Made by a program: the position numbers and the translations under genes
In this document: piece after piece, positions 1 through 6,204 of the stretch
Layout: each line of letters begins with the position of its first letter
How positions within the stretch are numbered: the stretch's first letter is position 1
DNA from: Phycisphaerae bacterium
Lineage (GTDB): Bacteria; Planctomycetota; Phycisphaerae; Sedimentisphaerales; Anaerohalosphaeraceae
DNA length: 24,589 nucleotides
Direction: 5' to 3'
Assembly (NCBI GenBank): GCA_021736615.1
Contig: JAIPFN010000097.1
Coordinates: forward strand, 1-24,589
The notes under the pieces: model-generated
What the model saw: only the letters and a program-made list of their open reading frames with translations
What the model was told of the DNA's origin: nothing
The model's database searches: none

Positions 1-1499
1 CCGCTATCGCCCGTAACAACGATCTTATACTTGCCGGGCTTTAAATCTTTAGGAATATCCAGGCTCAACCGGTACGCCGTCTTTTCCGACTTGTACGACT
101 GCAGCACAACCGTCGCCCCAACCTTACCGCCCGGCTTTACCTTAACATCGTCAAGCTCGATCGACGAGAAATTGGCGATCATATTATCCGGCTTGATATT
201 TATCTCAAAATCCAGCGAATCAATCTCGGCATCGCCAAAGGAATTGTTCATCAGCAAAGTAACCGCGCCAACGGCCTCGCCGACAACATCATTGATCGAA
301 CTGCCCGACGAAACATTTTCAAACTTGATCGGATCGAAACCCTTAACACCGATCCCCGCCTTGTACTCGACCGTATGTTCTTCAGGCAGCGCACCCTGCA
401 TCTGAGCCGCCCCGGCAAGAACCGCCTGCAAAAGCATCGGCGTATAAAGCCTGTGGTACGCCATCTTGCAATTAAAAACCTTATCCTCGACAGCGTCAAA
501 ACGACTAACCTTAACCCGCAGCGGAATCAGCCTGGCCTTGGCACCGGTCCTGCCGAATATCGCAGTCGATTCATCCGCCCGGAAAGCACCGCTGATCTTA
601 CCGGCAGTTGCAAGCTTAAACGAAAAATTCATATTGGAAACTACAGTATGCACTTTTCCTGCCGCCATAGGAAGGTCAACAGCCCCCTGCCCGAGAAAAC
701 TGTGCCCGAACCCGTAAACCTTATCCCCGACAACCTCGGTAACCGTCCCGAAACCGGCCATCGAGATATCCCCGCTAACCAGCGGTATAGCAAGCACCCC
801 GCCGGGAACATATTTGACATCCTCGCCGGATTCATCGCCGCTATCGGTCCCGCCGCCGGCAAGCGGCACAAGCCCGGTCGCTTTAAGATCACCGGCGAGC
901 GACTGACAAACCTCCGGAGAAAACGAAGTAACCAGAGGACACGGCAAAGCATTAAACCCGCCTGCCGTATTTTGAGCCTTTGCAAGCGAACCAAAAACAC
1001 GATCTCTCGCAAAGGCCAGGTCCAACGGCTTACTGAAATCTATCATCGAAGCATTAACATTCTTACTCGAAACAACCGCCGACGAATCAACAACACTGCC
1101 AACCCGCAGCATCTCCTCAATCGGGGTAACCATATAGAGCGGATCGACCGAAAAACTCCAACCCGCCGCCAAAGCCCCCGCCATCCTGCCGTCAATATAA
1201 ACCGGAGAACCGCTGCAGCCCTGAACAGGCCCGATATGCTTGAAGGCCTCATCGGTACCGACAACCAGAATCCCATCAAGCCCGGGTTTCTGATTATAGA
1301 CGACGCTGACGACCTTAAGAGGGTATTTCTTCGGCTCGCTGCCTTCAAGAACGGTAAGGCAATAAGCATCCATTCCCCGCTTGACCTCATCGACTGAAAT
1401 ATACTTGCTTTTATCCAATCCAAAAGCGAAACTGCCGATAAACAGAACGAAAAAAACGAAATATTTGAAATTTGACAAAGTTTTAAAACTAATAACCAT
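1..1499 (-). CDS. SpoIVB-like (peptidase S55) secreted protein, 3' end outside window
   Basis: Reading leftward from the ATG at 1499, about 499 codons are open and the gene leaves the window without a stop, so the C-terminus is missing. Residues 10-26 form a hydrophobic signal peptide or anchor. Residues 37-120 match the SpoIVB/S55 serine peptidase pattern: a GMDAYCLTVLEG-type strand, then GPVQGCSGSPVYIDG at 90-104, where Ser96 (GxSGSP) corresponds to the SpoIVB nucleophile, then a GWSF and TPIEEM stretch. A second family block, VYGFGHSFLGQGAVDLPMA, lies at 261-279. S55 peptidases are best known from Bacillus sporulation signalling, but homologues occur in non-sporeformers with unknown substrates. 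I could not place the catalytic His with certainty. The ribosome site is weak (AGAAAG). It is transcribed divergently from the TPR gene. I am confident of the family, not of the biological role. Confidence 0.85.
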   Translation of the reverse strand, partial: MVISFKTLSNFKYFVFFVLFIGSFAFGLDKSKYISVDEVKRGMDAYCLTVLEGSEPKKYPLKVVSVVYNQKPGLDGILVVGTDEAFKHIGPVQGCSGSPVYIDGRMAGALAAGWSFSVDPLYMVTPIEEMLRVGSVVDSSAVVSSKNVNASMIDFSKPLDLAFARDRVFGSLAKAQNTAGGFNALPCPLVTSFSPEVCQSLAGDLKATGLVPLAGGGTDSGDESGEDVKYVPGGVLAIPLVSGDISMAGFGTVTEVVGDKVYGFGHSFLGQGAVDLPMAAGKVHTVVSNMNFSFKLATAGKISGAFRADESTAIFGRTGAKARLIPLRVKVSRFDAVEDKVFNCKMAYHRLYTPMLLQAVLAGAAQMQGALPEEHTVEYKAGIGVKGFDPIKFENVSSGSSINDVVGEAVGAVTLLMNNSFGDAEIDSLDFEINIKPDNMIANFSSIELDDVKVKPGGKVGATVVLQSYKSEKTAYRLSLDIPKDLKPGKYKIVVTGDS

Positions 1500-1595
1500 C
1501 AATTTATCTTTCTTTTAAGGGGAATTTTGCATTTTCCAGGCTATTTTCAAGAAAAAAAATATTCAATACAAAATTTTAGTATTTGCAAACAGCTA

Positions 1596-1624
1596 TTGCA
1601 AGTTAAAAGCAAACTTTCTATAAT
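1596..1624 (+). promoter_or_regulatory. sigma70-type promoter for the TPR/pseudouridine synthase unit
   Basis: TTGCAA at 1596-1601 and TATAAT at 1619-1624 are separated by exactly 17 bases, close to the sigma70 consensus. Transcription would start near 1631, leaving about 158 bases of leader before the ATG at 1789. Confidence 0.7.
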
Positions 1625-1637
1625 ACTAAGCTATTAA

Positions 1638-1760
1638 TCCCTGACAGACCGTTTATTCTCAGGGAAACAGGATTATATTCTAAATAACGTTTGCCCGGCT
1701 GAATTGTTCCCGGCAATTTAACAGGTTCTTTGGATAACGAGATTTTTTATTCCAAAGACC
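1638..1760 (+). promoter_or_regulatory. structured 5' leader with three successive stem-loops
   Basis: Three inverted repeats follow the promoter inside the predicted untranslated leader. The first is TCCCTGA/TCAGGGA at 1638-1644 and 1659-1665. The second is TTGCC/GGCAA at 1691-1695 and 1712-1716, extendable by two pairs with a bulged C. The third is TCTTTGGA/TCCAAAGA at 1727-1734 and 1751-1758, extendable by GG/CC with one bulge. None is followed by a clean U-run, so they are not obvious terminators. The gene's Shine-Dalgarno (AGAGGT, just before 1789) lies outside the stems. No known riboswitch class is recognised. Confidence 0.4.
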
Positions 1761-1788
1761 ACAGATTTGACTGAAAAGAGGTAATAAT

Positions 1789-2772
1789 ATGGATGCTGAA
1801 CATCGTCATGAACTAAAAACTAACGAATTAGCCGACTGGATCGCTCATTTCCCTGAATTTCTTAAGAGAAACAGAAATCAGATCATAGGCGTAATACTGC
1901 TAATTGCTGGTGTTATTAGCTATTTTGCCTACAAAAACCGCAATCTGAAGGTCGAAAACAAAGAGCAAGCCGAGGCAACCAACCAGATGCAAATGATAGA
2001 AAAAAGCAAGATCGACGTCATTAGGAGCGCTATGGCCGGTGACGTGATCGAATCTGCCGGTTTTGCCGATTCTGCCGACGCCCTTGAAGTTGCCGCCAAA
2101 GATGCCGATCACCCACTCCATGCCGCACTCGCTCTGATCAAAAGAGGTGAGGCCCTGCGTGCCGAACTACACTTCGCCGCCGAAGACCCGGGCAATGACA
2201 AAATCGCCTCAAACATCAAACTGGCAAAAGAAGCATACGACCAGGCCCTGATAAAAGCAAAAGGCAATCCAGCTCTTACTGCGATGGCCACATACGGACT
2301 TGGACTGTGCGAAGAAGAAATCGGCGATTTCGACAAGGCTGCCGAGATATTCAAAGGCATAGCAGCCAACGAAGCCTTCAAAGGCACCATCTTCCCGGCC
2401 CAGGCACAGTTCAGACTCGACGTTATGGAAGACCATAAAAATCAGTTCACATTCGTCGATGCGCCGGCCCCGGAAATCGATATCCCGGAAGGTTTTGACA
2501 AAAGTGCGATAGATGCTCTAATGCGTGGTGATAACCACATGGAAGGTGTCTCTGACGATAAAAAACCGGAAAATACAACTCCCCCAGCCGTAAAACCAGA
2601 AGACACAACCCCGCCAACGGTAACTCCTGAGCCAACTCCGGAACCAACTCCGGAGCCAAAACCCGAGACTGAGCCCAAACCGGATACTGCACCCAAAACA
2701 GATGACACTTCTGAAAACGGTAACGTTTACGAGGTCGGCCCCCAGCCGCCCAAAGCTCCGGATACCGAGTAA
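1789..2772 (+). CDS. Membrane-anchored TPR-like protein with Pro/Glu/Thr-rich tail
   Basis: The 327-aa product has a short cytoplasmic N-terminus, one membrane segment at about residues 31-48, and a helical Ala-rich region (about 90-235) whose pattern fits tetratricopeptide repeats (EAYDQALIKAKGNP, YGLGLCEEEIGDFDKAAEIF). The architecture resembles the YfgM/TPR_21 type, in which a single TM anchors a periplasmic TPR domain involved in envelope protein quality control. From about residue 258 the tail is low complexity: repeated PEPT and PEPK units rich in Pro, Glu and Thr. AGAGGT lies seven bases before the ATG. The stop is eight bases before the next ATG, so the two genes are probably co-transcribed. 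Family-level similarity to YfgM is inferred; the exact function is unknown. Confidence 0.85.
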   Translation: MDAEHRHELKTNELADWIAHFPEFLKRNRNQIIGVILLIAGVISYFAYKNRNLKVENKEQAEATNQMQMIEKSKIDVIRSAMAGDVIESAGFADSADALEVAAKDADHPLHAALALIKRGEALRAELHFAAEDPGNDKIASNIKLAKEAYDQALIKAKGNPALTAMATYGLGLCEEEIGDFDKAAEIFKGIAANEAFKGTIFPAQAQFRLDVMEDHKNQFTFVDAPAPEIDIPEGFDKSAIDALMRGDNHMEGVSDDKKPENTTPPAVKPEDTTPPTVTPEPTPEPTPEPKPETEPKPDTAPKTDDTSENGNVYEVGPQPPKAPDTE

Positions 2773-2780
2773 TAGTTTTG

Positions 2781-3920
2781 ATGCCAAATACGCACGATTC
2801 AATACCTGAACCGGAAAACTTCGACGAAGACAATTTGCCGGAGGCTATCGTTGTCGACGACACCGCCGATCCCGACGGCGAGATAATCTCCGTCCTTTGC
2901 GACGACGAGCCGGGCGAGCATTTTATAATCACCGTCGGCCCGACCGTAAAGAAGAAACGTCTGGACATATACCTGCAAAGCCGGTTCAGCAGATTCAGCA
3001 GATCACACATCCAGACCCTGATAAAGGAACAGGGCGTAAACGTCAACGGCCTTGCGGCCAAGGCAAGCACAAAGCTCAGCGCCGGCGACAAAGTCGACCT
3101 GATCGTACCTGCCCCAAAGAGTAATGAGCTCATAGCCGAGGACATCCCAATAAACGTCATCTACGAAGACGACGACATGATAGTCCTCAACAAGCAAGCC
3201 GACATCATCGTCCACCCGGCAAGGGGCAACAAAAGCGGAACCCTCGTCAACGGACTGGTCTATTATGCAAACCAGCTCTCAAGCATTAACGGCCACTTCA
3301 GACCGGGCATAGTCCACCGCCTCGACAGAAACACGACCGGCGTAATGGTCGTCGCAAAAAACGACCCGGCCCACTGGCAGCTCGCAAAACAGTTCGCCGA
3401 CCGCACTACGCAAAAGACATACATCGCCGTCATCCACGGCGTACCGCAGCTGACCGCCGACTGCATCGATCAGCCGATAGGAACAAACACATCTTTCAGA
3501 GAACGGATGGCAGTCAATATGGAAGGCAAGCACGCCGTTTCGTTCTATAAGGTCCTCGAAGAGTTCCGGGGATACTGCGTGGTAGAGCTATCCCCAAAGA
3601 CAGGCCGAACCCACCAGCTTCGCGTCCACATGCAGTACATCAAACACCCCATCGTAGCAGACGACATGTACGGCGGCAAGGTAATCTACAACTGGCAGGT
3701 AGAGGACAGACCCGCCGCCCCGGAAGAACCGCTGATAAATCGCACCGCCCTGCACGCTTGGAAACTCGAACTGGACCACCCGACAACCGGAAAGCGAATG
3801 CTATTCACAGCCGACCTGCCCGATGACATACAACACCTGATAAACAACCTCAGAGAGCACCGCAAAATAGAAACAAAAATAGAAGAAGTACAAAAAAGAA
3901 AAAGACCCCACGACATGTAA
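2781..3920 (+). CDS. RluA-family (RluC/RluD-like) pseudouridine synthase
   Basis: This is a 379-aa rRNA-modifying enzyme that isomerises uridine to pseudouridine, probably in 23S rRNA. An S4 RNA-binding domain spans about 55-110 (RLDIYLQSRFSRFSRSHIQ). The catalytic domain follows: DDDMIVLNKQADIIVHPA at 130-147, the motif HRLDRNTTG at 179-187 with catalytic Asp182, and GRTHQLRVHM at 275-284. The first ~54 residues are an acidic extension (many D/E) that standard RluD lacks. I chose the ATG at 2781; a TTG directly before it is a possible but less likely start. It follows the TPR gene by eight bases. The exact target uridines cannot be read from sequence, so no rlu letter is given. Confidence 0.93.
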   Translation: MPNTHDSIPEPENFDEDNLPEAIVVDDTADPDGEIISVLCDDEPGEHFIITVGPTVKKKRLDIYLQSRFSRFSRSHIQTLIKEQGVNVNGLAAKASTKLSAGDKVDLIVPAPKSNELIAEDIPINVIYEDDDMIVLNKQADIIVHPARGNKSGTLVNGLVYYANQLSSINGHFRPGIVHRLDRNTTGVMVVAKNDPAHWQLAKQFADRTTQKTYIAVIHGVPQLTADCIDQPIGTNTSFRERMAVNMEGKHAVSFYKVLEEFRGYCVVELSPKTGRTHQLRVHMQYIKHPIVADDMYGGKVIYNWQVEDRPAAPEEPLINRTALHAWKLELDHPTTGKRMLFTADLPDDIQHLINNLREHRKIETKIEEVQKRKRPHDM

Positions 3921-3971
3921 CAAGAACCCAATCCGAACATTATTAAAAGCGCGGCAGCGCAAGTTGAAAAT

Positions 3972-3988
3972 CCCGGCTTTACGTCGGG
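3972..3988. terminator. Hairpin in the convergent rluA-family/nth gap
   Basis: CCCGGC at 3972-3977 pairs with GTCGGG at 3983-3988 (one G-U pair) around a five-base loop, between two converging genes. No strong U-run follows on either strand, so termination is only a suggestion. Nearby GCGCGGCAGCGC (around 3950-3961) can also fold. Confidence 0.3.
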
Positions 3989-3996
3989 GCTGCCCG

Positions 3997-4104
3997 ATCA
4001 GGCCCAACAAAAACAAACCAAACTCAAAAAAGTTGTAAGCAAGACCAAAAAACACCAAAGACATAATTAAAAAATCTTCATGTCCTTCATGCTCTTCATG
4101 GTAA
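3997..4104. repeat. Dispersed composite repeat, diverged copy
   Basis: The segment shares the CCAACAAAA..., AAGTTGTAAGCAA and ACACCAAAGACA blocks with the repeats at 5861 and 11719-11988. It ends in a TTCATGTCCTTCATGCTCTT-type run, which on the minus strand reads HEEHEGHE, a familiar signature of intergenic repeats that get misannotated as protein. It fills the gap between two convergent genes and has no coding role that I can support. Confidence 0.6.
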
Positions 4105-4113
4105 ATCCACGCC

Positions 4114-4827
4114 CTACCAAAGCAAAGGATCACCGGCCGAAGGACAAAACTCAGCGATAGTACAATTCTCACAATCAGGTTTTCTCGCTTTGCAGATATT
4201 CCTGCCGTGCCATATTATCAGATGGCTGAACATCGTCCACCCGCCCAACCGTTTTTTCGGCACGATCTCCATAAGATCGAACTCCAGCTTAACCGGGTCC
4301 GAGTTTTCCGACAGCCCCAATCGCCTGCTAAGACGAATGACATGCGTATCGCAGGTAATCCCCGGCGTATTGTATGCATTGCCCAGTATGCAGTTTGCGG
4401 TCTTTCTGCCGACTCCCGGCAGTTCGAGCAATTCTTCCATCGTATCCGGAACCTTGCCGCCGTGTTCGGAGATGATCGCCTTTGCCGCACCGATTATATT
4501 CTTTGCTTTATTCTTATAAAATCCGGTAGACCGAATATCCTGCTGAAACTCTTCGATATCGGCATTGGCAAAAGCCTCAACGTCCCTATACTTTTTAAAC
4601 AGATCCTTCGTAACAATATTCACACGAACATCAGTACACTGCGCAGAAAGGATAACCGCCACCAGAAGTTGAGCAGGCGTCTCAAACTCCAAAGCAATCT
4701 TAGCACCCGGATAAGTCTTCTTCAAAATCGGAAAGATCGCATCAACCCGACCTTTAGCCTCAGCCTGAACAACCTTAACCTTTTTCTTCGTAACAGTTTT
4801 TTTCTTCGCAACCTTTTTCTTAGTCAT
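4114..4827 (-). CDS. nth: Endonuclease III (DNA glycosylase/AP lyase)
   Basis: The enzyme removes oxidised pyrimidines and nicks at abasic sites in base-excision repair. The helix-hairpin-helix LELPGVGRKTAN carries the catalytic Lys, followed by CDTHVIRL with the catalytic Asp. The C-terminus has the four Cys of the 4Fe-4S loop in the canonical spacing C-x6-C-x2-C-x5-C (CKARKPDC, ENC, TIAEFC). I chose the ATG at 4827 because GAGGG lies five bases upstream; an earlier ATG at 4842 has no such site. With that start the protein is 237 aa. The first ~18 residues are an unusual Lys-rich tail (KKKVAKKK, TKKKVKVV) resembling histone H1-type DNA-binding tails. It is convergent with the pseudouridine synthase gene. 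Confidence 0.96.
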   Translation of the reverse strand: MTKKKVAKKKTVTKKKVKVVQAEAKGRVDAIFPILKKTYPGAKIALEFETPAQLLVAVILSAQCTDVRVNIVTKDLFKKYRDVEAFANADIEEFQQDIRSTGFYKNKAKNIIGAAKAIISEHGGKVPDTMEELLELPGVGRKTANCILGNAYNTPGITCDTHVIRLSRRLGLSENSDPVKLEFDLMEIVPKKRLGGWTMFSHLIIWHGRNICKARKPDCENCTIAEFCPSAGDPLLW

Positions 4828-4857
4828 CGATTCCCTCAACATCAAGTCAGATAGTTT

Positions 4858-4918
4858 TTTGTTGGTTATTCGTGATTCCTTGTTCGCTATTGGATATTCA
4901 CTTTTTGCTTTTCACTTT
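4858..4918. repeat. ATTCGT-type AT-rich intergenic repeat
   Basis: Imperfect units of the form TTGGTTATTCGTGATTC and TTCGCTATTGGATATTC lie between nth and its upstream neighbour. They belong to the same loose class as the AATTCGTAATT runs at 8925, 11990 and 23311. No gene or clear promoter is visible in this gap. Confidence 0.45.
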
Positions 4919-4970
4919 TAAAACTCATATCTTTTTTTCTCTATCAACTAAAACTCCCTGAACCTTGAGT

Positions 4971-5834
4971 TTAGCCTGGCGTTTTAAACTTAAATTCATG
5001 ACGAATACTTTTAGATAATACTTCAGAACTTACTGTATCTTTGTTTTCGTTTAAAGATGCTTTTTCCATTCCTGCTGAAAAGCTTTCTGTATCATATGGC
5101 AGATAAGCAACTTGTACTTCAACAATAACAGTAAGAGTATCAGTCCCCTGTCCATCAGTCTGGAGAGAAACATTTGCCTTCAAAGTACTTCCTTCGTCAT
5201 TTGAGTCACCCGTACCTGAGCCAGGGCTGGACCCACCTTCCCAAACGTACTTGCCCTTCTTGGCGATACATTGGCTGGATGTTTGCTCTTCTAAGTCTAT
5301 ATCTATATTGCCGTCAGATGAAAAACAATCATTATCATTATAAATTCCAACAGCCCTGACATTTGCTTTAACCTTGTAATTATCTTCATCAAATTCGACT
5401 GTATAGTAAACTAAAAGCCCGAGTTGGTCATCCACAGGCCCTCGGTCATTTATTGGCGTCAACAAAATATCCATGCCAACAGAATCATCATCGCCGACAT
5501 TCTTATAAATTTCTTCTTCCAATTCTGAAAAACGCTGCCGGGTTTTCTGTACAGCCTTGTTTCTTGCGTATACAGCTTTCGTATACGTAAAGATAAATAT
5601 TGGGACAATTATTATAACTAGTGCTGCTAAAATGTAATTTACGGTTTTTCTTGTTTTTTGCTCGGCTCTAAAATAAAACCAAAGACAACTCATCAATAAT
5701 GCCAGTGATAATATAACCCTGAACACTAGAATTGATGCAAATTTTGCCGCCGACGGTCCCAAGACCATGGCAATAGGAATCAACACTGCGGAAATCAGCA
5801 AAGATAATAATATCCAGATTAACAGCTTGTACAT
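4971..5834 (-). CDS. Unrecognised three-TM membrane protein with large soluble domain
   Basis: The 287-aa product is not recognised. Three hydrophobic segments lie at about residues 4-26, 35-55 and 66-86. A charged helical linker (about 90-112, RFSELEEEIYKN) follows, then a soluble C-terminal domain rich in Asp, Ser and Gly (GGSSPGSGTGDSNDEGS near 205-220) with beta-strand-like patterns. The ribosome site AGGAG sits seven bases before the ATG. The gene lies upstream of nth on the same strand with a ~130-base repeat-bearing gap, so the two are not obviously one operon. Base composition is more AT-rich than nth or the pseudouridine synthase gene. It is coding in all likelihood; the function is unknown. 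Confidence 0.7.
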   Translation of the reverse strand: MYKLLIWILLSLLISAVLIPIAMVLGPSAAKFASILVFRVILSLALLMSCLWFYFRAEQKTRKTVNYILAALVIIIVPIFIFTYTKAVYARNKAVQKTRQRFSELEEEIYKNVGDDDSVGMDILLTPINDRGPVDDQLGLLVYYTVEFDEDNYKVKANVRAVGIYNDNDCFSSDGNIDIDLEEQTSSQCIAKKGKYVWEGGSSPGSGTGDSNDEGSTLKANVSLQTDGQGTDTLTVIVEVQVAYLPYDTESFSAGMEKASLNENKDTVSSEVLSKSIRHEFKFKTPG

Positions 5835-5860
5835 TTTTTACTCCTATGGTAAGTGTAAAA

Positions 5861-6025
5861 CACCTATTTTAAAACTAATTTCCGTCTTTTCATATCTCTC
5901 TTTTTTCCTTCGTGTTCCTTCGTGTCTTAGTGCCTTTGTGGTGAAAAGCAACACAAACCGAACTAACAAAAGTTGCAAGCAAAACCCAACAAAACAAAAA
6001 ACCATTTTAAAAACTTTTCTCTTTC
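5861..6025. repeat. Composite dispersed repeat, copy A
   Basis: This block matches 11719-11885 almost end to end. It begins CACCTATTTTAAAACTAATT, continues with CTTCGTGTCTTAGTGCCTTT and GTGGTGAAAAGCAA, then AAAGTTGCAAGCAAAACCCA, and ends near ACTTTTCTCTTT. On the minus strand it gives an open frame reading FTTKALRHEGT, a known intergenic-repeat artefact. The rest of 5835-6204 is AT-rich. A TTGACA at 6080-6085 is present, but I find no well-spaced -10 for it, so no promoter is called for the 6205 gene. Confidence 0.8.
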
Positions 6026-6204
6026 CTGATAGAATACCAAATATATCGCCAAAACTCAACATTTTAATTTAACCCGGACTTGACATATTTAGTAGTGCAA
6101 AAGAAATGAAATTTGTTAGAATAGAGCTTATAAAAGGCGTTTGATTGAGTTATCATTATACCAAATTGAAGGTCGAATCAATTATTTAAGTTAGGGGAAA
6201 AAAG

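Noticed and set aside
375..1397. Long plus-strand open frame of 340 codons
   Set aside because: It is the antisense of the S55 peptidase gene, is rich in Arg/Asn/Pro from mirrored codons, and has no ribosome site or family resemblance.
3801..4172. Minus-strand frame reading YHEEHEGHEDF
   Set aside because: This is an intergenic repeat signature spanning the ends of two real convergent genes.
5844..6062. Minus-strand frame reading FTTKALRHEGT
   Set aside because: It is a translated intergenic repeat; the same peptide appears from the copy at 11719-11885.
6080..6122. TTGACA with TAGAAT upstream of the 6205 gene
   Set aside because: The spacing is 31 bases, far from the 16-18 needed, and no alternative -10 is convincing.
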